A stretch of 64,000 bases of DNA from Heterocephalus glaber (GCF_000247695.1 NW_004624732.1:14176416-14240415); one strand, 5' to 3'. Shown: positions 1 through 9,967, counted from the first letter of the stretch. Notes: generated by a model not told the origin, from the sequence alone. Numbers and translations are program-made.

Positions 1-195
1 ACTAAAACAGATGGCCACGGTAGAGAGGGAAGAAAGAGATGCCACTTTGGAAACATCTTAGAGGAAATATGGGTAACACTTGGGACTGACTGGCTCTGAG
101 AAAACATAATCTGGCAGGGGTGGAGAGATCTGAGGGGTTTGCTACCACTTCCCTAAATCAGGTTGAAACTCCTTAATAAAAGGCTTGCTCTAGAC

Positions 196-392
196 CAGTG
201 ATGGAGAACCTTTTAGAAATGAGCTCCCAAACTACAACCCAAAACCTACTTATTTATCACCAAGTGCCAACCCTGCAATTAAACCTTAATACTGAGGCTT
301 TCGTTTAGAAAAAACAACATGGCAACTTGGCTCGTGTACCGAGATGACTGTGTACCCGCTGCAGCACATGTGCCATAGGTTTGCCACCACTG
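196..392 (+). mobile_element. Short non-autonomous hAT transposon, copy 1
   Basis: A 197-bp element begins CAGTGATGG and ends CCACCACTG as imperfect terminal inverted repeats. It is flanked by a perfect 8-bp duplication CTCTAGAC (188-195 and 393-400), as expected of hAT transposition; the central TA fits the Buster-type consensus nnnTAnnn. Two related copies lie at 56275 and 58933. No coding capacity is seen. The strand is arbitrary. Confidence 0.85.
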
Positions 393-647
393 CTCTAGAC
401 CTTTCCCTGGGGAAGACAGGAGTTGGGACTCACCCAATATTGTGCTATGATCCAATTGTAGTGTGGAGAGGGATGCAGGCATCCGGGATTTGTGGATTTG
501 GCACCTCCAAGAGCTGAGGTCAGGCCCTGTCCACTGCTGACATAGTGATATCTAAAACTCCAAAGCTGTTGGTAGCCACATGACCTGCTGCATGGAGCAA
601 AGCCATGCCCTACCACAGTACAATTTCAGACAGAGGGGAAAAAAATA

Positions 648-835
648 TTGGCAGTACTGGGAATTAAACCCAGGCGCACTTTACCACTGAGATAAACCCC
701 CAGCCCTTTATGTTTAGTGAAGAGGGGCGATAGGGTTGGAGGTCTAGTTCCAAGATTCCTCTAACTTGCAGGGATTCTCCTGCCTCAGCCTTTCAAGTGC
801 TGGGATTACAGGCATACGCCACTGTGCCCTGGCTT
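648..835 (-). mobile_element. B1-dID composite SINE
   Basis: On the - strand a B1 half (706-835, with the GCCTGTAATCCCAGCACTT-like box) is followed by an ID-related half (648-705). The sequence is diverged and looks old. Confidence 0.6.
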
Positions 836-1401
836 GGGATTTCCTCTTTTTTAGGGCTGATAATCTCCCATTTTATTGATATACCACCTGTTGATGGACA
901 CTTGAGTTGCTTCTACCCTTGGGCTATTGTGAACAATGTGGCTAAGAACATGAGTGTACAAAAATCTCTTTGGTACCCTGTTTCCAATTTTCTTTTCAGT
1001 ACTAGGGACTGAACCCAGGGCCTTCCTAATATGTTCCCAGTCCTTTTCTATTTTTTTATTTTTTTAAATTTTGGGACAGGGTCATTTCAGTCACTAAGTT
1101 GCTCAGGGAGGTTCAAACTTGTGATCCTTCTGCCTCAGCCTCACAGAGTACTGGAATTACAGGGGTGCACCACCATGTCCAGTTCTCTGCGTTCAATTCA
1201 TTGACTATACTTGCAAAATGTCATTGCTTGATCAATGGGAGAATTTTTTAATTTTTTGAGTGTCATACTATTTTCTACAGTGGTATATCACTTTATAGTC
1301 CGACCAACAACGCCCAAGGAGTCTAATTTTTCCACATCCTTGTCAGCTTTTGTTTTTTTCAAAAAACAGCTTTTTGTTTTGTTTTTTTATAGTAGCCTGC
1401 C
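836..1401 (-). mobile_element. Old L1 3'-region fragment, antisense, interrupted by a SINE
   Basis: 836-984 and 1191-1401 resemble the complement of the ancient mammalian L1M 3' end, including the stretch whose sense strand carries a 'tccatcaac' motif. A B1-dID separates the two parts. The fragment ends abruptly at the LTR starting near 1402. Identification is by recall of L1M consensus sequence. Confidence 0.65.
985..1190 (-). mobile_element. B1-dID composite SINE inside the L1 fragment
   Basis: On the - strand a B1 half (about 1075-1190) is followed by an A-rich linker and an ID-like half ending near 990. It separates two parts of one L1 fragment, so it inserted after the L1. Confidence 0.65.
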
Positions 1402-1689
1402 TGTTGTGGCAAATCTGGGAGTCGAAATGATCTTACAGAGACCAGGAGAATTGGGTAAAATAAGAAAGAAGTTTATTGCCAGGCAATGGCCAGTCCCAGG
1501 AAACGAGTCCTTATAGACTGACCACGAGTTAAGAAAATTTCTCCTTTATATACCTTTTTAGAGTAAGACGTTCAAGTAGCAGTTACACAGCTGCGTGGCA
1601 AAACAGCTAGGGTCTTTCTATAGCTTCAAGGTCCGAGGCTTACATAAACAATTTCAAGGTTGGTTTCTAATCTTTCCGGGAGCCCCACA
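1402..1689 (-). mobile_element. Candidate solo LTR of an endogenous retrovirus
   Basis: A 288-bp segment reads TGTGGGGC...CAACA on the - strand, with TG/CA ends and short inverted termini. It contains a TATA-like GGTATATAAAG (complement of 1543-1553) and an AATAAA (complement near 1470) in the order expected of an LTR. No target duplication matches at the edges and no retroviral genes are present. 1690-1850 may be more of the same element. The family is not identified. Confidence 0.5.
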
Positions 1690-1901
1690 AGAGGAGAGGG
1701 CCCAGCCAGTGTTTTTAAACAGAGACAAGCTGACCCAGACAGGGCCACAGCGGTAGCCCATACAAAGCACAAAAACATCTTTCTACTATATTGTTAACTT
1801 TAAGCTGGCTTACAGTTCGTGGACAGATGTGCTACAGTAATTATTCACTCCAAGTTATGTTTGGCAGCACTTTCCACATCAATCCTAATGGTTTAGCTCT
1901 T

Positions 1902-1931
1902 TTTTTTTTTTTTTTTTTGGTGCCGGGGATC
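1902..1931 (-). mobile_element. Minimal 30-bp insertion of an ID SINE 3' end
   Basis: A T-run followed by GGTGCCGGGGATC (the complement of an ID 3' end plus A-tail) lies between two copies of CTAATGGTTTAGCTCTT (1885-1901 and 1931-1947). This is an extreme 5' truncation with a 17-bp target duplication. Confidence 0.8.
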
Positions 1932-1986
1932 TAATGGTTTAGCTCTTATTAAGGATGGTCATGACTGAGATAAAAAATTAGGATGT

Positions 1987-2060
1987 GGGCCAGGGATTTA
2001 GCTCAGTGGTTCCAGCGCCTGCCTCGCAAGCGCAAGGTCCCGAGTTCGATTCCCGGTACC

Positions 2061-2091
<31 letters not shown>
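1987..2091 (+). mobile_element. ID SINE with CA-repeat tail
   Basis: A full-length ID, with tRNA-like A box (TTTAGCTCAGTGG) and B box (GAGTTCGATTC), ends in GGTACC. Its tail has become a CA run at 2064-2090. The target duplication is AAATTAGGATGT. Confidence 0.92.
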
Positions 2092-2094
<3 letters not shown>

Positions 2095-2477
2095 TTAGGA
2101 TGTATTTTGAAAAAAAAAAAAAAGATGTCAGGAAAATAGGCATTTATAGGCAAAACTAGTTACACAGGTAATGGAAAGGCTAAAAAGCCAAACAACTGAA
2201 GTCAATTAACACCACATCTACTTAAAGGACAAGGAAGGGTTCGCAGCCCATTCCAGGGTTGCCAGGGGAAGCCAAAGTAGTAAGAGGAGCTGTGCAGACA
2301 GGGAAAATACCCTGGCTTCTTCCACCAGCCTCAGTGTTGAAATCTAATTACAAGTCAAATAACACAGAAATACAGCCTATGGAAGTCAGCATTGCCCTAC
2401 ACCTCCAGTACAGGGAGAGAAAGGAAGGAATGGATATTGGGAGCGAAAGAAAACTGCTGTAAAATTTACCCGTATTG

Positions 2478-2597
2478 TGATTTTTTTTTTTTTTTTGGAG
2501 AAAGGGTCTCACTATGTAGTCCAGGCTGGCCTCAAACATGTGGTGATCCTCCTTCCTCGGCCTCCCGAGTGCTGGGACTAAAGGTGTGCGCCACTAC
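2478..2597 (-). mobile_element. B1 SINE
   Basis: A poly-T followed by the complement of B1, including the 'ctcggcctcccgagtgctgggac' type box region. Confidence 0.8.
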
Positions 2598-3404
2598 TTT
2601 CTTTACACAAGGACCACGCATCTTAAATTCACTTACAACACCTAGAAAATTAGGTTGGGGTTTTCAAGGGCTTCAGGAAGCACCTACAAAGAAAGCCTTT
2701 CATGTATATTTACTGCACTGAAATTGACAGCCGCGCCGATTCATTCCACCTGCGTTTGTTGCTGTATCCTTGTAGTCAGGTCCTTGGCAAAGAGCAATGA
2801 AAAAGACCCTATTCTCAAGAAGCAGATCACAAGTTGTGAAAAGTCAAACATTGAAAAAGTACACCTGAGTTGAAAGGTATTTTTAGTAGAAATAGAAAAG
2901 CAGACCTGGAAAGATGAGACCTGAGTAATCTTCCAGAAAGCCGACAAAGAACAGGGTATACAAGAGTCGCCTCTGAACAGACTGGAATTGACTGGAATGC
3001 TGGCGAGTGCTACTGATACCATGACAGTCGCACGTGTTGGGGCACTGGGAGGCAAAGCAAACACATGACAGACACAGGGCCACGTCTTGGACTTGGGGTG
3101 TGAAGGAGTCAAAGCTATTGCCAGGCCTCTGGCTGAATAAGCAAAGCAGGTTGGCCGGGACGGTTTAACCTTTCCTTTCTCTGTAGTCTTCCCAAGAAAA
3201 CTACCTAAGCTCTGAATGTTTTTTCAAAATTAATGTTAAGTGTAGATTTGTGCACAGCTATAAAAAATAACAAAAAAAGATCCATAGGCCTTTACCCAGA
3301 TTCTTCCATCTTGCAAACCTAATCAGAGCCACGACGGACACTGAGTCACGACACATTTCCATACTTCGTGGGCCCTTTAAGGGCCACAGACACCCCAAAC
3401 TAAG

Positions 3405-3484
3405 TTTTTTTTTTTGGTACCGGGGTTCGAACTCGGGACTTTGGACTTGCAGGCGGCGGAACCACTGAGCTAAATCCCCAGCAC
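3405..3484 (-). mobile_element. ID SINE
   Basis: A T-run, then GGTACCGGGG through GAGCTAAATCCCC, an ID on the - strand. Its flanks AAACTAA(G/C)TTTT form an imperfect duplication. It lies about 250 bp upstream of the SFT2D3 start. Confidence 0.92.
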
Positions 3485-3554
3485 CGAAACTAACTTTTGA
3501 CGCGACACAGAATTTATCCACTGGCTAAAACCCAAAACAAAAAACAGGTTCAGT

Positions 3555-4480
3555 ATGACAAGACGACTAGTTTCCATTGTGCAGAGAGGCAGTGCAAACA
3601 GCGGAGGTCAAAGGCCCCAGTCTTTCCGCTTCGGCCGACCAACGATCAACCAAGAGCAGAAGTGCTTCCACCCGCGGCCGAAAGAGCCGGAAGTGATGGG
3701 AAGCGCAGCCTTCCGCCACCGCCCTATCCAAGATGGCGGACCTCCACCGCCAACTGCAGGACTACCTGGCGCAGGGGAAGGGGAGCAGGCCAGTGGACAC
3801 GGAGCCGATGTTCGCCGCGGAGACAGCAGAGGAGGCCGCGAGCAGGAGCGGCCCAGCAGGGGCGTGGCAGGGCCGCGCAGGCCTGCGGTGGACCTGGGCG
3901 CAGAGCCCCCCAGAACCGGCGGAGGCGGGCCCGGCCTGTGTACCGAACGTGACACGCGGGCAGCAGCTGGCGGCAGGCGGCGGGTGCCTGCTGCTAGCCG
4001 CGTTCTGCTTCGGCCTAGCTGCGCTGTACGCGCCCGTGTTGCTGCTTCGTGCTCGCAAGTTTGGGCTGCTCTGGTCGTTGGGCTCGGCGCTGGCGCTGGC
4101 GGGCGGTGCGCTGCTGAGGGGCGGCGCGGCGTGTGGACGCCTGCTGCGCTGCGAGGAAACGCCGTCACGGCCCGCGCTCCTCTACCTGGCCTCCCTAGGT
4201 GCCACGCTGTATGCGGCGCTGGCTGTGCGCAGCACGGCTCTTACCGTGTTGGGCGCCTGCGCGCAGGTGGGCGCGCTACTCGCCGTGCTAGCGGGCCTGC
4301 TGCCCTGGGGCGGCGCCACCGCCCTGCGCCTCGCGCTCGGCCGCGTGGGCCGTGACACCGGCCTCGCCAGCGCTCTCCCTGTGTGAGCCTCAGGACTCGG
4401 CGCCCTCGGGCAAGGACGCGACGCCAGCCTCGGACCGGCGCCCGCGGTGACACTCCCCGGCAACACCCCTGGACTGTGCG
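3555..4480 (+). promoter_or_regulatory. SFT2D3: CpG island and SFT2D3 promoter
   Basis: The region is strongly GC- and CpG-rich, unlike the AT-rich flanks, and it covers the whole SFT2D3 reading frame. GCCGGAAGTG at 3686-3695 matches an ETS/GABP site. CCAAGATGGCGG at 3729-3740 matches a YY1 site and contains the ATG. There is no TATA box. This pattern is typical of a housekeeping promoter. Confidence 0.75.
3733..4386 (+). CDS. SFT2D3: SFT2 domain-containing protein 3
   Basis: An intronless 217-codon frame encodes a small multi-pass membrane protein. The SFT2 family (yeast Sft2) acts in vesicle fusion with the Golgi, so a role in retrograde endosome/Golgi traffic is inferred. Residues 1-78 are hydrophilic and cytosolic-like. 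Four hydrophobic segments follow at about 80-104, 110-132, 147-166 and 168-192, and the tail is short. The sequence closely matches human SFT2D3 as I recall it (about 215 aa, also single-exon), including the N-terminal MADLHRQLQ and the C-terminal LPV. The start is chosen for this homology and an A at -3. The frame is intact, so it is a gene and not a retrocopy. The neighbour is WDR33 on the opposite strand, as in human. The other long frames here are shadows caused by GC richness. Confidence 0.96.
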   Translation: MADLHRQLQDYLAQGKGSRPVDTEPMFAAETAEEAASRSGPAGAWQGRAGLRWTWAQSPPEPAEAGPACVPNVTRGQQLAAGGGCLLLAAFCFGLAALYAPVLLLRARKFGLLWSLGSALALAGGALLRGGAACGRLLRCEETPSRPALLYLASLGATLYAALAVRSTALTVLGACAQVGALLAVLAGLLPWGGATALRLALGRVGRDTGLASALPV

Positions 4481-5311
4481 GGCGAGTCAAAGCTTTGAGT
4501 AGCTGTTATGAATAGAGACACCAGCAGTTTCGGCAGCTCCTTGATCTCAGCGTTGCGTGCTGTACCTGGGAAGCAGTGATCAAATTTGGTAGTTGCATTG
4601 TTGACAGCATTTCTGAAACCTGTACTTGAAATTGCTTAAGCACTGTGGTTTTAGATTGAGCTGAGTAAAAAGGAATGGCTCGACTTTGAATTAGCTCCTT
4701 TCGTGATTCTTCTCAGGCTTTTTGTTATTTTTTAAAATATCCAGGGGTAGATGTAGCTAAACTACATTTGTGGTTTGGCTATTAAGATTTGGTAATTATT
4801 TTCTCTTACTCTTAAATGTAAATGAATCTAGAAGAAAGTCAAAACACTAGTTTAGCTACTGGATTTTTAAAACGACGGATTACCTCGGTTTTTTCTTCAG
4901 TTAGAGAAATATGGTGACTTACATGGAAAATTAGTCCTGTATTGGACAAGGAAAATAGTGGACCGAAAGAGAAATTTGCTGCCGAGGAAGCCTAGGGTTC
5001 AGTAAGATACATGTAAACGCTTGGAGAGGGAGCTGCAGAACCAAGGTAGAGATAACTCTGCCAGAATTCCTGTATTTGATGGAAATTGATGAATTTCTGC
5101 AGTGTCTCAGCATTCCTAATACCTGTTTTTAATGCAGTTATTTGTATACTTTTTATATATAATTGCTGTATTTCCTTCATTTTATTCTTTCCAACCTTAA
5201 TTTATTGCCAAAAGATAAAAGTGCGGTATTCTGATGAGTACAGAAAAACTTCATGTGTCGTCAGTAACTAGTACTAGAAAGTAAAATGTATTTAGGAATT
5301 AAGATTCTATG

Positions 5312-5452
5312 CCAGTGGTTCTCATACTTGAGAACAGAATTACTTGAAGAGCCACACCTCAGATTTCATCAGAATCTCTAGGGGTGGGACCAGGCTTCCG
5401 AATGTTTTTAAAGCTCCTCGGATGATTCCATGTCCAGCCAAGGTTGAGAACC
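5312..5452 (+). mobile_element. MER5-type hAT MITE (ancient)
   Basis: It starts CAGTGGTTCTCA and ends TTGAGAACCACTT, the terminal repeats of the old mammalian Charlie-related MER5 family. Internal sequence (catcagaatc, gtgggacca) also fits. Strand is arbitrary. Confidence 0.75.
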
Positions 5453-5982
5453 ACTTTGGCACTGGCTTTTGCAGTTGGAATGTAATTGTTTCCCCCAACT
5501 GAATTCCAGTGTTGCCCTAACAGGCAAGCAAGAGAGTACAGCTTCTTCCTCAGCCCCGAAGTGCACGTAATATTCCTAAGACTTGTTCAGTGCCCGAAGC
5601 CCTGCCCCAGGATGTGACCCTGAAGTGGTCAACACCCACATCACTCGGTGGATCCCCTACCTCAGAAGGATAAACACAAGTGTTCAGGGAGGGATTACTG
5701 TCATCCATTGCTGCTCATTCTGGTCCCCTACTCAAATTTCTGTTGTAGTTCTAAATTTCTCTAGAATTTAAATGGCTACAGATTTTTAAATGTTTAACAC
5801 AATTTCTGTGTTGAAGCTATTCTATTTAACTCAAGATTTCAAAAGTTCATTTTCCAGAATTTTCTCAATTCATTGTTTGAAAATCTAGTTTTTATAGGTT
5901 GTAAAAAAAAGTTTTTATAATATTCAAAGCACATGTATTTTGTCAGTGATGTTTTTAAATGCCATATATATTCTAAGTATTT

Positions 5983-5988
5983 AATAAA
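5983..5988 (+). terminator. SFT2D3: Candidate SFT2D3 poly(A) signal
   Basis: This is the first canonical AATAAA downstream of the SFT2D3 stop on the + strand. A T-rich stretch (TATTTTTATTTTCTG) follows within 15 nt. Later signals at 6454, 6574 and 6651 are alternatives; the sequence does not decide between them. Confidence 0.4.
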
Positions 5989-6077
5989 TATATTTTTATT
6001 TTCTGTAAATGAATTCTTAAAATGTGATCTGATTGTCTGCTTTCTGAGGTACTGTGTTTTTAAAAGTCTAAAATGTT

Positions 6078-6164
6078 GGGGCTGGCATTTAGCTCAGTGG
6101 TGCTGCTGCCTGTCTTGCCAAGTGCAAGGTCCCAAATTCGATCCTGGGTACCAAAAAAAAAAAA
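6078..6164 (+). mobile_element. ID SINE
   Basis: An ID of the GGTGCTGCTGCC form with an A12 tail, located in the space between the two genes. AAATGTT / AAATGTTAA flanks are consistent with a target duplication. Confidence 0.88.
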
Positions 6165-6650
6165 TGTTAATACATTTTCCACATGAAGGAAAGTAACTTA
6201 ATATCTCTATAAGGGTTTCTTCTCTAGCTCCTTTTTTAGTTTCTTGGAATTTGATTGTAATTTCTTTTTAATTATACCAGTGGAGGACAAGGAAAGAATA
6301 TCCACAAGTCAAAAGCAATTTTGATCCTAATAGGGTTTATGATAGGGTGTTCATAGATGGCTTTTAAATTTCAAAGTAAAATATAACTTTAGTTGGAATC
6401 TTTAGGTTCTAACAAGACCAGTGTGGTTGGCTGAATATTTCTCACTCCACAAAAATAAAAGCTTTATCATGTTTCCTAGTAATACCATGTAAGAGGTTTC
6501 TGTACACTAGACAACTACGCCAATATCCCTTTTCTAAGCAATCACCAAGACTTTAGCACCACTAAACTTGCCAAATAAACCTGCTCTAGTGCCAAACTCA
6601 AGCTGGTGTTGTAATGAAATGCTCAGTGGCTTCAGCACTGCCCTTTTAAT

Positions 6651-6656
6651 AATAAA
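6651..6656 (+). terminator. SFT2D3: Distal candidate SFT2D3 poly(A) signal
   Basis: AATAAAAGCTTT occurs here and again at 6454-6465. It is the + strand signal nearest the opposing WDR33 signal at 6751, about 100 bp away. Confidence 0.3.
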
Positions 6657-6734
6657 AGCTTTCTTATAAAAACAAAATAAGGGTCAACATAGAAAGGGGT
6701 GTCTCAAACAGTTTTTAACTTTGTCAGTCAAAAA

Positions 6735-7726
6735 TGAACCAAACGTTACATTTATTTAAAACAAGGAATTTGCCATGAAAAAACTTTTTGGCTTACTAAG
6801 TTAGAACTATCTTCTTTAAACACTGGTATTTTAGGAAAGAGGGAGAGATGTTTCACAAAGATGTTTTGGTTCACTCCTTTTCAACCTGGTGTGTGGAATG
6901 ACTTAGTTATCAAAAGGGTATGTGTAGTTAATTTCAGGCTTACACCAATTTCCTCTCCTTATCAAAACAAGACAGTTCATATCTAAAGAGTTGTCTCTAA
7001 GAGAGGCCCTAGTTGGACAACCAAAAAAATTTCTCTCCAGAGTATAATTTTGTTGACTGCCAGAGTTCGTCTGAAGCTCTGATACTATTTCAAACTCCAT
7101 TCCAATAGTTTTGACATATTCTTCACTGTATAACAAACAGTGTGACTGAATGGCTATGTGAATCTTGTTGAAACAGTTTTTGAGTAACCTAAGTGGACAT
7201 GATTTAGTGGTTCCCATTGAGTCTTCTCATGAGAGTCACCAACACTTGCACACACCCTCAGCAGATTGGATGCATTGGAAACCAAGGGTTTTCTTAAGGC
7301 AAGCACTTCAGGACTAGATAGTTTCTGTTAATTCTTGCATAAATCACATTCTGTATTCATACAAAAACAACTTAATGTTTTTTCTCTGACAAACTGTACA
7401 TATAGAAACAAATTTCCAACTGGACATGAACTTAGGGAGGCGCTCCATGTTTCAGGATACTTTAAAAAAAAGATTCCAGCTTGTATCTTCACAAAACAAC
7501 ACAGGAGTTGGGCAAGGAGGATAGACAGGACAAAACGAGGCCAGCTACTCAGGGCAGCTGGCGGCAGTCTCTTCATCTTGAAGACATCCTTTGGGGCTCC
7601 TGGGATGCAGCTGCCCCAGAGGATTTTAGAGCTACAGTGGTGCACACTTCCTTGTGTTTGCTTGGAAAGTCCACAAGAAGTTCTTAAATACTGTCCAGAG
7701 AGGCTAAAAGGTACTCGGCCCCACTT
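6735..7726 (-). other. WDR33: WDR33 3' UTR (proposed extent)
   Basis: Sequence between the WDR33 stop and the first canonical poly(A) signal on the - strand. It carries no SINE, unlike the introns, which fits mature mRNA sequence. A longer 3' UTR reaching toward SFT2D3 cannot be excluded, since further - strand AATAAA occur at 5995, 5201 and 5181. Confidence 0.5.
6751..6756 (-). terminator. WDR33: Candidate WDR33 poly(A) signal
   Basis: TTTATT on the + strand is AATAAA for WDR33, about 970 nt after its stop. On the - strand it is followed by a GT-rich stretch (GTTTGGTTCATTTTTG) within 30 nt, which fits a downstream element. Confidence 0.55.
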
Positions 7727-7956
7727 CTACCGACCGCGTCCACCACCCCTTGAAGTGCCTCGCCTTGGGGGACCAGAGTTCATGTTACTCCCTCTACCCC
7801 AGTTACTGCCACTCCGGCCCCCTCGAGAAGTGGTGCCACTGCCTGGAGGGCCCCCAAAAGGTTCATCTCTGTGGTATCCATCGTGGTGTTCTCCATCCAA
7901 GGAGCTGGAACGGCCAGCTTTTGGCACTCTCTGGGATGGTCCTGGGCCCCCTCGGC
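7727..7956 (-). CDS. WDR33: WDR33 terminal coding exon (residues ~1261-1335)
   Basis: Coding part of the last exon. The acceptor TTTCAG precedes GCCGAGG, and the stop TAG is the complement of 7727-7729. It encodes an RG/RGG-rich tail ending GGGRGR, typical of RNA-binding low-complexity regions. The preceding Gly codon is split by the intron. Confidence 0.95.
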
Positions 7957-8816
7957 CTGAAATAAAACATTTCATAACAGACTTGTATCAGATTGTCAAT
8001 AATTCCTGGTCTAATCTGGGGATTCATGAGTAGTTTCTGAGAGTTTTGCTCTGAGAAGAACCAAAAAGCAGCAGTGGGCAAGGGAGGGACTGCAAACATG
8101 GGGGAAGTAAACGCAGGAGCAGAATGCACGTTGAGACATACAGGAGATGCCTTTGTAGGAGTCCTAGGCCATAGCACATGCTGCTGCCCAGCCAACATAA
8201 GGGCAGATTTGAAGACCACATTCAGTGGCTGCTACACCTACTAGCTGAAAGTCAGTGCCACCTTTAATAAAATAAAGATCAAGAGCTTCAAGTTGTACAG
8301 GTAATCTACTATTTCCCCAGGAAACACCCCTGGCAGACTATGTTCCCCAAAGGGTTGTGACTTTCAGCAAAGCAATGTTCCTTCAGCCCAGGATGAAAAA
8401 AGCAACACTGGCTGAGGACAATGCTTATCCTCCATTGAGGACACCTTCAAGGGCTCTGAGTGCCATTAGTGGAGGGCACAACTACCAATCAGATCAGAAA
8501 TCTCCAGAGAGCAAGCCTGGCAGAGGGCTATGTCTCCTCTGCAAAAAGCTGGAGTAGAAACCCTGAGATTCCTGAAGCAGCTGGAGACTGTAGGGCTGAG
8601 CTTGCAGTCACTTCATGCTAGCTCCATCCACCTGGGGTGTGGATCCAAACAAAGCACATTCACACCACACTCAGAAGCATACTGAGTGTGCACAGCCTAC
8701 GTCCTGGAGGGGAGGACAGAGAACAGGCCACAGGTTCCCTAATGGGCACATGCAACAGACACAGGCGAGGCTTCCTGGAGCTCTTGCACCTCCTGTGGCC
8801 ACTGGCCTGCTCGTAC
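7957..8816 (-). other. WDR33: WDR33 intron
   Basis: An 860-bp intron. No repeat, RNA gene or frame is recognised in it. Confidence 0.85.
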
Positions 8817-9032
8817 CTTTGCTTCCTCGATCCTCGGAAGGGCCCCCAGGGGCCTCCATCTCTCTGTGCTCAGAAGTGCCTGGCCCATCATGCCAGGGGC
8901 GCTTTCGAGGTGGTAGAGATGCCATGTCCATGCCCTGGAGAGAAGAAGAGCGCTCTCTGCTGGCTGGGGAATGACCATCATGAGGGGGATGATCAGGGCG
9001 AGGAGCATCGCGGAAATGTTCATGACCTGGCC
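8817..9032 (-). CDS. WDR33: WDR33 exon (residues ~1189-1259)
   Basis: Acceptor TTTCAG, donor AAAG|GTACG. The product is rich in H, P, R, S and D (GHEHFRDAPRPDHPPHDGH) with an RERSSS segment, matching the human C-terminal region. It belongs to the disordered tail after the collagen-like block. Confidence 0.95.
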
Positions 9033-9779
9033 CTGAAATAAGAGCCCCAGATCCATGAGGTAAATAATCTGATAATGTCAGTACAGCAAAGTTCAAAGCA
9101 ACCAAAAGCAGATGGAAATGATACCACTGAGAAGATGGAGCAATTTGAGAACCACCATTCATTCAAGCAGAAAACATCTGCTCAACAGGCCAGACAGATG
9201 TAAATCATACTGTGGAGGCTAAGAAAGGCCAAGATTAGAAATGAACATACCTCCTAGAGTAAGAGGAGGCAAGTTTAGCCCAGAGAAGTAGTTCTCAGGC
9301 ATCCTTAAAGTCTGAAAAATTACTGAAGACCCCAAAGAGATTCCATTGATGAAATTTACATCTACTAATATTATGGTATTAGCAATTCAGACAAATAAAA
9401 TTTTAATTATTTTCTAAAAACAAGACAATTCAGGGGCCAGGATTTAGCACAGTGGTTCCGCCACCTGCCTCAAAAGCAGAAGGACCTGAATTCAATCCCC
9501 GGTACCAAAAAACAAAAACAACACAATTCAGTGAAAAGAGTGATATTATCTTACTTAGAAGAAAACCTTTTCCTATCTGGCTTAAGAGAAAAAGATTCTG
9601 TATTCTGTATTTCATCTACTGAGGTCAGATGCTATGGCAAAAAGACAGAAAGACAACCCAACTTCTGTGGAAATACAAGTTGGAAAAGACAGGTCCTTCG
9701 GGCTCCTGTGACTCTACTTGGTGAATGCTACTCTGCTGTCACCCTGCCCCTGACAACAAGTGCGCTTCTCCTTCCTTAC
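9033..9779 (-). other. WDR33: WDR33 intron
   Basis: A 747-bp intron containing one ID SINE (9433-9521); nothing else is recognised. Confidence 0.85.
9433..9521 (+). mobile_element. ID SINE
   Basis: Antisense to WDR33, with ACAATTCAG as target duplication (9425-9433 and 9523-9531). Confidence 0.92.
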
Positions 9780-9872
9780 CTGGCTCACGGTTTCCATCCC
9801 AGGAGTCTGGCTTCCGCCCTCCTTCGAAGCGAGGGAACTCATCAGGAGTGGGAAGTAAACCCTTCCTTCCTC
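9780..9872 (-). CDS. WDR33: WDR33 exon (residues ~1158-1187)
   Basis: Acceptor GTGCAG|GAGG, donor CCAG|GTAAG. It encodes GLLPTPDEFPRFEGGRKPDS, nearly identical to human. It is separated from the previous exon by only 95 bp (9873-9967). Confidence 0.95.
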
Positions 9873-9967
9873 CTGCACAGCAGAGCGAACAACACTGACT
9901 CACAGACTGCTCGACTGTGCTCACAGCCACCTGTCCCCCCGGACCTGGTATCCTCAGCGCTGCTCAC

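Larger units (their letters stand above)
1..3550. other. Intergenic region upstream of SFT2D3
   Basis: No gene is supported here. The stretch holds one hAT MITE, an antisense L1 fragment split by a SINE, an LTR, B1 and ID SINEs and a CA repeat, each listed separately. Between about 2100-2470 and 2600-3400 I recognise nothing. In human the next gene on this side is LIMS2 (recalled), but no exon of it is visible. Confidence 0.6.
4387..6735 (+). other. SFT2D3 3' region and inter-gene space
   Basis: The SFT2D3 3' UTR starts here and its end is not certain. The first canonical + strand AATAAA is at 5983-5988, giving a 3' UTR of about 1.6 kb. Further signals are at 6454, 6574 and 6651. The stretch contains a MER5-like element and one ID SINE. 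I see no other gene. Confidence 0.5.

Noticed and set aside
1987..2063. tRNA-like sequences with intact A and B boxes throughout the window, as possible tRNA genes
   Set aside because: They carry A-tails and target duplications, vary at the anticodon and acceptor, and occur in about 53 dispersed copies: ID SINEs, not tRNA genes.
3497..4355. Other long frames over the CpG island (151 and 266 codons +, 186 codons -)
   Set aside because: Shadows of SFT2D3 in GC-rich DNA with low-complexity R/A/G/P composition; only the 217-codon frame matches a known family.
7335..8033. 232-codon + strand frame
   Set aside because: Antisense to the last WDR33 exon and 3' UTR; composition follows the complementary RGG-coding sequence.
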